64,000 nucleotides of DNA, from NCBI GenBank assembly GCA_028456385.1, contig JALNQF010000030.1, positions 124,001 to 188,000 of the forward strand, read 5' to 3'. This stretch comes from Ophiosphaerella korrae. Taxonomy: Eukaryota; Ascomycota; Dothideomycetes; Pleosporales; Phaeosphaeriaceae. Positions 1 through 10,312 of the stretch are shown piece by piece. Position numbers and translations under genes: made by a program. The notes beneath the pieces were generated by a model. It saw only the letters and a list, made by a program, of their open reading frames with translations, was not told where the DNA came from and ran no database searches. How positions within the stretch are numbered: position 1 is the first letter of the stretch; each line of letters opens with the position of its first letter.

Positions 1-1
1 T

Positions 2-931
2 TCTGGCCCTCCAGTTCAAGAACCTCGGCAGCAGACCAAGTGGGTGAAGGCACCCACTACAGTCGACGTTCCCTCTTCGCCCCCATCGCTACACCACATG
101 AACCGACACTCCTCGAGGCATTTGGGGAGAGAAGGCAGGAAGCAAAAGGACACGACAAAACACAAACACTTACTGCTGCCGACCAAACCCTTACTAACGA
201 TCCCGGAGTCAGAATCAGAGTTCGAGGATGTATATTCACCATCGGCTACGAAGGATGTCATGTCGCCAACGGGTTTCTTCATGACAGGTGACACTGATGG
301 GTGGCCATCACGAAGCGTATCCACGGCGACATCGCCGGTAAAGACAGAACACAGCAGGCCGAAGACATTGCATGCCAGACGCGAGAAGCCTACGGCATAC
401 GCTCGCTCGCCGCCTCAGAGCTGGGCATCTACATCTGCCCCACACTCTCTGACTAGTTCGTCTACGAGCACTACGAGCTCATACCTTGCATGCGAGAAGC
501 ACTCCCGACGAAGCAAAAGATGCCACCACCGTGACAACGACATTGTATCGGGGAAGACGTATTCCACGTACAAGCCCGCCACCGTGGAAGACACCGACAC
601 GTCGTCTGAAAATACATGGAAGCCCAAGCAGACTAAACGGGACGCTGGTAGCGAAGATGACTGGGCCAGCGGTAATGAAACGAGGACTGAATCCAGCGAT
701 GCAGCCTCGAGTGAGGTGTGGGCTGATGATGAAGGGACCAGCGAGTATGGGCATGCGGCGAGGGCTGTGCAGAACTGGGTTGGGGGGCGTGTCAGGACGA
801 TTAGCGAGGGGAGTCAGGTGAGTTGGGATGGATATGAGGTGCCGAGGTCGTTGAGCGAGATTAGTGTTGTTGGCACGGGAAGTGAGAGGAGCGAGGGGAG
901 CTGGATAGGGCAAGTGGTGAGGAGGGGATGA
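2..931 (+). CDS. Ser-rich hypothetical protein, 5'-truncated by window edge
   Basis: The frame is open from base 2 to a TGA at 929-931, so the gene begins left of the window. The first in-window start-like codon (GTG at 44) is not a believable start, because the frame stays open through it. The visible part is about 309 residues, rich in Ser, Thr and Pro, with several acidic patches and no hydrophobic segment. The C-terminal third has small motifs such as SLSEISVVG and a GSWIGQVV end. This composition suggests a disordered nuclear or signalling protein. I do not recognise the family. Long overlapping frames on the other strand look like shadows caused by the biased composition. Confidence 0.5.
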   Translation, partial: SGPPVQEPRQQTKWVKAPTTVDVPSSPPSLHHMNRHSSRHLGREGRKQKDTTKHKHLLLPTKPLLTIPESESEFEDVYSPSATKDVMSPTGFFMTGDTDGWPSRSVSTATSPVKTEHSRPKTLHARREKPTAYARSPPQSWASTSAPHSLTSSSTSTTSSYLACEKHSRRSKRCHHRDNDIVSGKTYSTYKPATVEDTDTSSENTWKPKQTKRDAGSEDDWASGNETRTESSDAASSEVWADDEGTSEYGHAARAVQNWVGGRVRTISEGSQVSWDGYEVPRSLSEISVVGTGSERSEGSWIGQVVRRG

Positions 932-1906
932 GAGGTGGTCGGTCGAGCAGTGCCGCACGAAGTATTTGTGAGCATAGATCAACTCAAGGAGAACCACAGG
1001 TAGTAATCAAGACACTATCAGAAGAATAGACCAACCAGTCTCGAGTGTCGACGTGATGTGACGCAAACTCGCGTGCATTCTGCCTCGACACGCAGTTCGC
1101 GGTAGGGAGGCTGTAGCAAGTGCGCATCCTGGGTCGCAATGGTGCTGTGCAATACTGCAAACCACCAACCAAATGGGCACTCCAAACCCACACCCAGCCT
1201 CCTACAAGCAGCCAACAAGCTCAATATGATACTAGCTAATGCAGCGTCGCCTCTCACAGCAGCGACATGCACCTCAGCAGCATCGCCACCTGCAGGATCC
1301 AGGATTCGCGCTGCAAACCCGCGTTCACGTCGTCTGGCGCAGAGTGCCTTTCGCACCACGATCGCGTTCGCATGGCACAGACGGCCGGGGGATGAACGGA
1401 CAGCGACAGCCAATCTCTTGTAGCGCATCGACTGCCGAGTGCGACGGAAACCAGTTTCCAGCCACGGATCCCTGGCGGGTGCCAAAGGCGGACGCGAAGT
1501 GGCCCCTGGGTACGTGATGGGCGCGCTAGACGCTTCAGGAACGCGTAGAGTGTCTAATACCTCGCCCTGCCCGCACCACCCTCTCTTCCTTTGTTCCATT
1601 GTCCGTCCCTCTTTGTGGTGTGTTGTGTGCAGACTTGCTGTTTTTCCAATTCAAGAGTATCTCGAGGGAAGAGTAGCAGGCAATTGGTCTTGTTGTTGTT
1701 ACTGCTGTGTGTTTGATTAAGCGCGTTCCGTCCGAAACTCGTCTGGAGCCCCGCTTTCGAGTCGACCGCTGCCTTTCCATCTCATCCTCACAGCTTCGAC
1801 CACCAACACCACCACCACTCTTATTCTGGCAATTGGCTCTTTAGTCAATTCCACACGTCTATTCTCTTCACATTAGCCCGTAGTTTCACCCATAACCCTC
1901 GTTACC
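932..1906. other. Intergenic region, 3' end of first gene and promoter/5' UTR of next
   Basis: About 1 kb with overlapping short frames on both strands but none with recognisable protein character. The last 150 bases before the ATG at 1907 are pyrimidine-rich with CACCAC/CAACACC runs, as is common in ascomycete 5' untranslated regions. Confidence 0.5.
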
Positions 1907-3153
1907 ATGTCTACCTTTACGCGCCAGCCTTTTGGCGTGCTTGGCGATTCGCGCCTGCAGACGCTACAAAGCGCGAAGAACAGGCAGAATGGTAACAAAG
2001 CCCCTTAGAAATGCTCATGAACTCTTCTAAACGCGTGCCTACAGCCATCCTACCTAGCTTCGCCTCTCCCGTCAAGCAGAACCCCACCCCATCCACCGGC
2101 AAGCGCCAACGCGGGCCCGACGTCTTCGACCACATCGATTCGGAGAACGTTGACCCTGCCGTGTTTTCATCTCCAACCAAGAAATCCAAGACCAGCTGCA
2201 CCCTCGACTTCGACTTCGTCAAGCCCTCCAAATTCAGCCTTATCCCATCCCCCAGGAGTGCTTCGCTTAATGCCACCCCCACCGCCTCCCGCAAGATCCT
2301 CACCCCTTGCAGCACCGCCAAATCCACCCCGATTACCACCAGCCGTGGCTCGCCAAAGAACAAGCGCATCTCTGCTATTTCCAAGCGCCGCGCCTCATCC
2401 TCGCCCTTCCGCCGTGTGGATCCCCCCTCCTTCTCGGCGTCCAGCCCCACTCTTCCCTTTAGCATCGATGCCGCCCTCAGCGCCACCATCACTGGCTACA
2501 CCCCCAAATCCATACCCGCTACTACCCCTGCTCAAAACGCCTCTTCCGCGTTGAACGAATCTCTTCCAGCCGCCTGGTTCTTCGATATCCATGAAGATAC
2601 CCCCGAGCAAGAAGCCGCTAACCTAATGGAGCACTCTGCCTCTGTCCTCGACATCTCGTCTGATGATGATGCTGCCACCAAGGCCCGCAACGAAGACCTT
2701 GAGCGCGGCAAGGAGAACATCCCGCCACCGGACCTCCTAGCCGTCCAGCCGCGTTCCCCAGTCGAGGCTGGTGTTGACGAACCAGTCAAACGGCCAAGGC
2801 TTCGCGCATTGGTACAAGACGCTATGGATGAGGACAGGAGGCCGTTGAGCGATCTAGTAGCAAGCGAGTTTTACGGCGAAGGATGTGATGCCAGTTCGTA
2901 CGTGACTGTTGATGCGGGAATCGAGAGGCCGTCCGGACTCTCGAAGGAGGTCGAGTGCGTGGAGCAAGACGAGGAAAACACGGCCACCGAGAAAACCAAA
3001 GATGATGAGACGCCCTCTACCGCTGAGCAACCCGAAGATGTCAAGCCCACCGAGCCCATTGCAGTCGTTGAACAAGTCGAAGACGCCGTCCCCACAAGTG
3101 CGGACAAGAACGTCGCCCCTGTTGTTGGAGCTGTTGTCGATGAGGTTTTATGA
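1907..3153 (+). CDS. Disordered nuclear-type protein with a frame break near its N-terminus
   Basis: The best start is the ATG at 1907 (context TTACCATGT). It gives MSTFTRQPFGVLGDSRLQTL and a following KNRQN before a TAG at 2006-2008. The rest of the protein continues in another frame from about 1996 to TGA at 3151-3153. The downstream part (380 residues from the ATG at 2011) is Ser/Pro-rich with basic patches such as SPTKKSK and KRRASSSPF, a SENVDP motif and an acidic, Glu-rich C-terminus, which suggests a disordered nuclear protein. The two frames join if one base is missing in AACAAAGCC, or if a 17-base GTAACA...TTAG stretch is removed; 17 bases is far shorter than any known fungal intron. 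If the start were the ATG at 2011, the conserved-looking N-terminus would be lost. The family is not recognised. Confidence 0.55.
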
Positions 3154-5098
3154 GCGTCGCACGCTTTTGTCGTCCTTTACGTTATATGCCGTTTTTAGAT
3201 ACCTGGTCTGCGTTTTTATTTCCTCTGGTTAGTTTTTTTCTTACGTATATGGCTGGCTGGCTCTTCTGGGGGATACCACAGGCGTTGCTATATGGTCTTC
3301 TAGCCTCAGCTATGTGTTTAGTTGCTAGCTAATGGGTAGTTAGTTGAGGATTGAAAGACGTTTTTGCTTATTACTTTTTGGTGTTATAAGGCTTTGATGC
3401 GTGAAGTCAGCAAGCGTGACGTTGGCATCATTCTCCGTTGACCTGATTTAGGCTGATGAGGATGTGTGTTGACTTTGTTTGAGGTCTTCTCATACCAAGC
3501 CTCAACCTGAGCCCCAGCGAACAGAACGCGAGGCCGAATTCGGATTATCCAAGGCCAGCCGCATCGCGCAACAATGGCGACAGAAGCAGAACAGGCCGAA
3601 GAGACCGTTCTCACATATGCAACACACGGACCGAAACCACGACGCGCCAAATCTCAGCGTCGCACTCGGGTCCCCGTCTATACTTCCTGAGGGCGCTCTC
3701 GTCGAAAATTCGATCTACTATTCTATTATTCCGATTCAACTAATTATGTCTGTTCTCAATATGTCCAACAGCATTTCTATGTGTGTTTCCTACAACACCT
3801 TTTCTGTTTTACCACGCTAATCTACATCGCGCGATGCCTGTTTGGTGGCGACGGAAGTGCATAGGTTACATAAGGCAAAAGCGTTTGATACAGAAATACG
3901 CGTTTCTTTCACTTCATCCGACGTGCCTTCGTCCCCTAATGGGATTGATTACTGCGTGAGTTTCTTGTTTATATGGTTGCCCAAAATAGTGTTTATTATC
4001 CGCATAGAGATAAATAACCTCTTGCGCAAACAACATTCACTTGCATACCTTGGTATACAATTCACCCTCTACCATCACAGTCCTTCTAAACCTTTCAATT
4101 ATCCACAAATCTTCACCACATACTTTACCCACCCAATATCGGGAACCAAATCGCTCTAAGTACTTGTAAACCCCAAGCAAACCCCACCAAACAAACATTT
4201 AAAGCTAGCAGCTAACCTCATTAGTCTTGTCTGCTCGCTGATAAACAAACCCTCTACGATCTTCGATGGCGACTATCTCCAATCTCGACCTCTCCAATCT
4301 CCTCCCTGCCGAACTCATACCTCCGCCCCATATTAACATCATCGTGCCAGTGCACCCATACCTCCTTAGGTTTGTTTGGCGTTGCATATGCAAAGCTGTC
4401 AATAAAAGTGTTTGTAGGTTTGAGGAAGATACAGAAGAGTATGGATGGCATGGCAAGAGTTGTGAAGAATGTGCAAAAAGAATTTCGAAGAGCGAGGTGT
4501 GTTTGTTGGGAGTGGAATTGGTAGAGGTCGAGGACGAGTGAAGGAGAAGGAAGGGTGCAGGGTAGGTAGAAGGCTACACATCAGGAAAAAGAGTTGAAAC
4601 AAAACATCAAGCCGGGTTTCGGTTGAACAGTAGTTCTAAGTTTGAGGTTTGAGTAGTTTGTTTGGATTGGTTCTAAGAGATACTTTGGTGTACATGCGCT
4701 AGACTGTATTCAGTCTAGTGCGACGTTTTTCATCTCGCCTTTTGCAAGCACGCAAAGACTCAAAGCTTAAAGTGCACCTGCACTCTATGGCTGTTTGTGA
4801 ACGATTACTATGCTCTCAGAGAATTGACGAAAAATAATGTGTTCGCTGCTAAGACGCAAGTGTGAAGAATATCTTGTATAGTTTATCACAACGTTATCTA
4901 GGATGTACGCGGCGCAATTTCAGTCCGCTTACCTATGCGTTCTCGTTCATGCATGTGTTATTTTTGGCGCCTGTAGGCAGGCTGAGCTCCGCATCCTCAG
5001 CGCGACTTCACAGACTCTCCTCTTGGCTCTTTCGCAGGCCAGGCATTCTAGGCTACTTTCGCGAATTTGTGCATTTTCCTACTTTGACGCAACGAATC
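3154..5098. other. Gene-poor region; only weak small ORFs
   Basis: About 1.9 kb without a firm gene. At 3574-3690 a 38-codon frame (MATEAEQAEETVLTYATHG...) looks protein-like but ends quickly at a TGA. A 91-codon frame lies at 4266-4541 and is listed separately. The frame open ahead of the kinase, 4862-5098, has poor protein character and is probably 5' untranslated sequence. Confidence 0.4.
4266..4541 (+). CDS. Possible small hypothetical protein (91 aa)
   Basis: An ATG-to-TGA frame beginning MATISNLDLSNLLPAELIPP, with a plausible protein-like first third and an acidic tail (VELVEVEDE). A segment from about 4371 to 4418 begins GTTTGT and ends TTTGTAG. It could be an in-frame 48-base intron, leaving a shorter product either way. 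Open frames also exist on the opposite strand. There is no recognisable domain, so this could be chance. Confidence 0.2.
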   Translation: MATISNLDLSNLLPAELIPPPHINIIVPVHPYLLRFVWRCICKAVNKSVCRFEEDTEEYGWHGKSCEECAKRISKSEVCLLGVELVEVEDE

Positions 5099-6631
5099 AT
5101 GTCGGGCAACACGATTTGGTTCGTTCCGCAGCCGTTTGGGTCGACACGTGAGGCTGTCACAGCGTGTGTTCGTAATCATCTACGACATGCGAAAGTGACA
5201 CCCAAGAGGCAGCGAGGAACGCCTGGATATCTCGTTTCAGTTCGCCTCGAGCACCCTGAAGGACCTTATGATCCTCTTACAGATGGAGAAGCATTTGAGT
5301 ATGCAGATATGTGCCCCCCCAGCCATGCTTACAGGAGTATCGATTATTACAGAGCACCAGATGGTATGATTTATCTGGTCACTTCTTTGATACGTCGCAT
5401 AGCCCAGGAGGTGCAAAGCCTGTCCTCATTTGCATCCTTCTCTTCTCGAGAACTGAATCGAACTTCAAGCCAACTTGGTGCGTTGAGTATCGAAGATGAC
5501 CCAAGATTGCCGTGGCGTAGGTCAACCAGGAAGCGCAAGAAAAGGATTGAGTACGGAACAGGCTCGAATCTCTACGATAAACCCACAGATCGATTTCAAG
5601 AATATGTCGCTCCTTTGGCGGATCGCGGTACAAATGAAACATCTGATCTTGCCGAACGCTTGGGCTGGCAAATAGGTGCCGAGAAATTTCTGATGAACGA
5701 CAGACCTATACCCAGTAGCACCTTGACCAGGGTCAGATGGCTTGGTAAAGGGACTGTTGGAGAAGTTGACGAGGTTGAGGCATTGGGCCGTACGGCAACA
5801 GGGTCAATGGCCCGCAAACGAATTGACTTTCATGGTTGCAGCACTATTCAGAAGAGAAGAAAGGTGGAGCAAGTCCAAAAGGAGATTGATAGTATCAAAT
5901 CTCTTAGGCATCTTCATATTATTACTCTGATTGGTACTCTTCAAGAAGGTCAGGGGACACGCCAACATTTCATCTGGCTCCTGATGCATCCTGTTGGAGA
6001 CCAAGACCTTGGCTCGTATCTCTCCGAGGCTGGCACAAATTTGACAGACGAAAATGTCACTCAGTTAAACCAGTGGATGATATGTCTCACATCGGCGCTC
6101 ACTCACATGCATGTACGCGGGATCTTCCACGAGGATATAAAACCAGCCAACATCATATGTCATGGCTCGAATATTCTTTTCACAGATTTCAGTTCCTGCC
6201 GCCGAGTTGGGCCGAACGATGATACTTCTACTATGACACCCGCTGGTGCTACAAGGCTTTTTGCAGCGCCTGAAGCTATGCCCCGAGGCAATCTGGAACC
6301 TCACGGTTCCACAAGTGATGTGTTCTCCCTAGGGCTCGTGTTCGTGGAAATGCTTGCAGTTTTATCACACTATACTGTCGAACAATTCAGGCAACATGTT
6401 TTCACCGATTACAACTTCAGTGAACAACAGTACCATCGTGTGCTTGATCGCATACTGAAGTGTTTTGAGAGGTCAAGTGGACGCTTTATGGAATGCCTCC
6501 AGCGCATGCTTCGACATAACAGAACTGAGAGACCAAGGGCAAAAGAGGTACTGCAAATGCTTGTCGAGATTAAATCTTTGTGGTACATCAACACGTGCGG
6601 TTGTGCTCGAGATATTCTAGGTAACGGCTGA
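5099..6631 (+). CDS. Protein kinase-like protein with altered HRD and DFG motifs
   Basis: An intronless 510-residue protein if started at the ATG at 5099 (MSGNTIWFVPQPFG). The frame is open further upstream, but that part does not look like protein. The first 200 residues are not recognised and include a basic patch (RRSTRKRKKR). The C-terminal 300 residues are a kinase fold: glycine loop GKGTVGEV near residue 216, a VAIK-like lysine in MARKRIDF, catalytic HEDIKPANI near 344 (HRD changed to HED, catalytic Asp kept), FTDFSS near 362 (DFG changed to DFS, metal-binding Asp kept), an APE-like AAPEA, and the SDVFSLG helix. It is therefore probably active, or a divergent member. Such kinases belong to families expanded in filamentous ascomycetes; the substrate cannot be read from sequence. 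A related but dead kinase lies 5 kb downstream. Confidence 0.75.
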   Translation: MSGNTIWFVPQPFGSTREAVTACVRNHLRHAKVTPKRQRGTPGYLVSVRLEHPEGPYDPLTDGEAFEYADMCPPSHAYRSIDYYRAPDGMIYLVTSLIRRIAQEVQSLSSFASFSSRELNRTSSQLGALSIEDDPRLPWRRSTRKRKKRIEYGTGSNLYDKPTDRFQEYVAPLADRGTNETSDLAERLGWQIGAEKFLMNDRPIPSSTLTRVRWLGKGTVGEVDEVEALGRTATGSMARKRIDFHGCSTIQKRRKVEQVQKEIDSIKSLRHLHIITLIGTLQEGQGTRQHFIWLLMHPVGDQDLGSYLSEAGTNLTDENVTQLNQWMICLTSALTHMHVRGIFHEDIKPANIICHGSNILFTDFSSCRRVGPNDDTSTMTPAGATRLFAAPEAMPRGNLEPHGSTSDVFSLGLVFVEMLAVLSHYTVEQFRQHVFTDYNFSEQQYHRVLDRILKCFERSSGRFMECLQRMLRHNRTERPRAKEVLQMLVEIKSLWYINTCGCARDILGNG

Positions 6632-7058
6632 TTAGTTACATGACAACAAGAGATGGAAAATGCACAAACCTGACACGGAGCCTGACGTGGGCGTTAAAAA
6701 AGCATCTATCCAACCAAGGATAGACTGCATCAGTCTTTCTGGGAAGTAGAGTTTTCGTCATCGAATAACTATTCACATCCCACCCTATGACTCAAAATTG
6801 AGGCAACCATTCGTGGGTTGGCACGATTCATGATGCAAGACTTCTCAAACAACAGGTGTTCTAGAGTAGTGTCTGAATACTGGAGGAATGCAAATTTCTG
6901 AGACTCGGATCCTATTTCAGTCAGTCCGGAGCCGCCAGGCTGGTATATTAGGGACACAGAATTTCGCATCGACATGCGAGGAATGCATAGGGAAGGAACC
7001 CAAACAATTTTGCTGGTCTCTACCAAGACTTCAAAAATCTCAAAAATCTCAAATCAGC
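6632..7058. other. Intergenic region
   Basis: About 430 bases between the kinase and the secreted-protein remnant. No RNA gene or repeat seen. Confidence 0.5.
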
Positions 7059-7783
7059 ATGCTTTCCAAAACTATCGCAATTATATATCTCGTGCTAGTT
7101 GCTCAGGCAATCGGTCGAATTTCGACATCTCCCATGAGCTCATGCACAACCAACTACGGCTCAAGGTCACTGGAAGCAACTACCACGGAAATCAGCGCGG
7201 CACTGGGATTTAATACTACTAGTATTCTCGACAAGCAGCTGTCACACAAGCTATCTTTATTGATAAGGCCGGTGTTAAAACCATCAATGCACCACAAGAC
7301 CTTCATTTGATTCCTACGACAACTTACGTCCGGAAAACGTCCACTATTACTTCTACCAGGACGCTTGAGCATCGAGTCGATATTTTTGAGACAACTGCAG
7401 TACCCATCGCAGATGCAATTATCGCAACGAGTAATCCACCTGCCATCGCCCTGACTCAAAGCACTATCCCTGAATCACAGATACACAAAAGATTACAAGT
7501 GCGCTCGAACAGAAACATTGGAAAAAATCACCCGGTACTAGTGTTTAGGAATGACCTGGTGCACAAAGGACGCGAGCCTTACCCTACCTTTGTCGCGTGT
7601 GAATAGTTGATTGAAATAATTACTACTTTGGCTATCGCACTTGGAACGACCACATCAAGTTTCCCAGCGCCAACATTTACAGTGACTATTACTGAGATTA
7701 TAACACTGATGTTCCTAACTCACTCAACCTATACTGAAACTTTTTCGACTACGAAGGCCCACACGCACACCACATCAGTTTAG
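7059..7783 (+). pseudogene. Broken Thr-rich secreted protein
   Basis: The ATG at 7059 opens a clear signal peptide (MLSKTIAIIYLVLVAQAIG) followed by a Ser/Thr-rich stretch. Around 7215-7260 the protein-like sequence moves to another frame, which reads on with VTQAIFIDKAGVKTINAP and Thr-rich runs such as TSTITSTRT. That frame meets a TAG at 7604-7606. It continues in the same frame with more Thr-rich sequence (TSSFPAPTFTVTITEI) to a TAG at 7781-7783. So there is one frameshift and one in-frame stop. An intron of normal size could explain the frame change but not the TAG. Cell-surface or secreted Thr-rich proteins of this style are common in fungi; no enzyme domain is visible. Confidence 0.45.
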
Positions 7784-7999
7784 CCGCTAGTTACATAATC
7801 TGTTAGATACTATATCCATAAAGAGATATCTGCAGTAGGACAATTCAAACAGTACATCGACGGACATGCTGGGTCATTCAATGGCAATTAAGATACTTGC
7901 AGTTAGCCTGTCAGCAAGGAGGCATTTCTATAATATATCTAGAGATTGCGGTGTACATGTGTCGCTGAAGCCTTCATATATGTTAGCAAGTAGTGTATT

Positions 8000-9040
8000 T
8001 TAGAGAAAAGTGTGAGTGACCTGATGGCTTGGCAACAGCAATGTGTCTGCAACAACAACATTTTCTCTCCTCCCGGCGGCGAATACAATCACCTCAGCAA
8101 CATCATCCGGAGACAGAGGATCGCAGCCGCTATTTTCATTAGTAAGATGCTTGCATTGGCCATCATCGCTAGCGAACGATTGGTGTGTGAAGCGGAGAAC
8201 ATACGCGTAGACCTTGTCTGCTTCCTCTTGATCAAAGCGATAACGGATGTTGTTGAATTCCTATGTATCATATGAGCGGGTCTTCAGTGGTGTATTTTCA
8301 ATCAACTCCTTACTGTCAACACTTGTCCTGGATCGACCGTCATGACACGAATCCTCGTTGCAATTAGCTCCTTTCTAAGCGCGTCGGTGAATGCGCGGAT
8401 TGCCGCTTTGCTTGAGCAGTATATCTGTGCTAGTCAGCTAGCACTCGTGATATTATGGCAATGGAAAGCCGCTTACTGTCCCACCAACATATGGATCTCT
8501 TCCGGCTAGAGAGCCAAGAAAAATGATATCACCCTTACCACCATCCGGGCGCTTCTTGAAGATTGGTAGGATGGCCTGAGTCATGTTGATCATGCCAGTG
8601 ACATTGGTTGCCCACACATCTCGAATGACATCGGGTGGAACATCAGGCGGCCGCTCGACTCCGGACATGAAAGCACTTGCATATGTTAGAACTGGCGTAT
8701 AGTAGTAGAACTTCACTATGGTGACTCACGCATTGTTCACGAGTATATCGATATCTTGGAACTCCTGGGGCAATCGTTCTACGAGCGTGCTGACTTCCTC
8801 GGGTTTGCTAACGTCAAGCGGCTCAACACGTATCTTTACCCCTTCACCAACTTCCTCTTGAATTTGTTTCGAGATTTGATGCAGGCGGTCAACTCTTCGG
8901 GCTGTGATGATCAACTTCAGATCTTTGGGTGATGTGCGAGCAAACTCAATTGCAGTACTGCGTCCGATCCCGGATGAAGCACCAGTAATGAGAATTGTTT
9001 TGCCAGCAAGATTCTTTGCCATTGTAGTCAGTGGAGCCAT
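8000..9040 (-). CDS. NADP-dependent short-chain dehydrogenase (classical SDR, YdfG/YMR226C type)
   Basis: Five exons can be joined in phase: 9040-8730, 8675-8477, 8424-8314, 8260-8205 and 8129-8000, giving 268 residues. The introns have GTGAGT, GTAAGC, GTAAGG and GTATGT donors. The fourth intron carries a clear TTACTAATG branch point. The first exon has the Rossmann motif TGASSGIGR and an Arg-rich NADP(H)-type segment (ITARRVDRL), then the NNA motif. The catalytic part shows LGSLAGR and YCSSKAA (Tyr and Lys of YxxxK). The C-terminus reads [16 protein letters not shown], the usual end of the family that oxidises L-serine, L-allo-threonine and other 3-hydroxy acids. Length and motif order are normal. 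An alternative start is MAKNLAG, six codons later. The exact substrate is inferred from family resemblance only. Confidence 0.88.
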
Positions 9041-9535
9041 TATGATACTTCTATCTAGCTCTTAACGAAATCGTCTCTGTATGACGCTTTTCATAGAGGA
9101 GTGGTGCTGGGCGTATTTGAGTTTTCAAAGTAGGATATTGAGAAGGTGGCACAAAATATGATATTACACTTTCCTCTTAACTAAGCGTGCAGGGCTATTG
9201 ACCATTTGGATTGTTTAGGGTTGGTGTAATGCAAAGAGAAGATGTGGAGATATGACTCTGAACGATTGTGCCTGAGAACAAATGCCGTGAATAGCCGCTC
9301 GCTTGCGCTGCAGTTGTGTTGAACTCCGACAGCGGCATGAAAAGTAAGTACGGACGATATCAAATGGAAAACAACATTCAAAACACTCATAGAGCAAAAA
9401 ATTATAACCTTCGGTATGCATGGTAAGAATTATGGCGTTTGGAGGGATTTGCTTGCTATTGTTGTAGCAACCGTCTCACCTGATGAGAGCAAAACGGACA
9501 CCTTCAATTCAGAACTCTGGTTCTCTATGATGCAC
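9041..9535. other. Intergenic region, promoter side of the SDR
   Basis: About 500 bases between the SDR start and the 3' end of the GNAT gene. Short frames on both strands have no protein character. Confidence 0.5.
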
Positions 9536-10312
9536 TTATTTCCATGGCGCCACATCGCCATCTACCCAGTCTCTCCCAACTGGTCTCCACATCAACCATC
9601 CACTCAAGTCATCTTCAAGCAACTCCTTCCACTTCTTTCCCTTTCCCTTCTTCTCTAGTTCCGGAAGCCTTTCGTTCAATTTTGGATTCGGCGGGATCAC
9701 TTCAATGGCTCCAAGGCCACTTTTCTCATAAGCCCCCTTTGCGGATAGCAGTGAGCTGATCACTGTTTCAACACCAAGTTCGTCAGCTTTATTAGTGCCC
9801 CAACGAATCAGCATGCGCCCCGCCCCGCGATGGCGATGGGAAGTATGAACAGTGATTGAGTGCAAATCTGGAAATGTAAGCTTGATTTCTCGATGATTTT
9901 GTAGTACTGATTTACCCATATGCTTCCTCGTCACTCTCTCTGCTAAGAAATCCCATAGTCCGTTGATGAAACATTCTGCGAATTCCCTCTCTTCACTTCC
10001 TTCTGGGTGCCAAGATGCCACTGTTTTTTCATTTTCTGTGCTGTTCATTTCATTCAATTTCCACGTTGCAAACCCAATGATTTCGTCAGTGTCAGTGTCA
10101 GTGACCTTGATCATCCACAAATTTGGGTTTTGTTGTTGAAGCCTTTTTGTATTTCTATTTATGGCATATGTAATGGCCTCTTCTTTGCTGGGAAGTGCAG
10201 GTCGAAAGTGTTTAAGTTGTGGATTGTAAGGTGTCAACCACGCATCATAGTCCATTGGCATTATTTCGTGAAAGTCCAAAGGATCGGTTACTTGCGATAG
10301 TACAAGCGGCAT
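9536..10312 (-). CDS. GNAT-family N-acetyltransferase
   Basis: An intact 258-residue single-exon frame starting MPLVLSQVTDPLDF. The first half has GNAT strands (NLWMIKVTDTDTDEIIGFATW). The acetyl-CoA-binding motif A is seen as LHSITVHTSHRHRGAGRML (R-x-x-G-x-A/G type), followed by a helix and YEKSGLGAIEV, the usual region after motif B. The region between is longer than in small GNATs, as in many fungal paralogues. The protein would transfer an acetyl group from acetyl-CoA to an amine; the acceptor is unknown. No signal peptide or membrane segment, so probably cytosolic. It lies on the same strand as the upstream-numbered SDR, with no sign of co-regulation. Confidence 0.85.
   Translation of the reverse strand: MPLVLSQVTDPLDFHEIMPMDYDAWLTPYNPQLKHFRPALPSKEEAITYAINRNTKRLQQQNPNLWMIKVTDTDTDEIIGFATWKLNEMNSTENEKTVASWHPEGSEEREFAECFINGLWDFLAERVTRKHMGKSVLQNHREIKLTFPDLHSITVHTSHRHRGAGRMLIRWGTNKADELGVETVISSLLSAKGAYEKSGLGAIEVIPPNPKLNERLPELEKKGKGKKWKELLEDDLSGWLMWRPVGRDWVDGDVAPWK

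Noticed and set aside
1018..1599. 193-codon minus-strand frame
   Set aside because: No recognisable features, and it overlaps plus-strand frames of similar size. Best seen as chance in the long promoter/leader region of the next gene.
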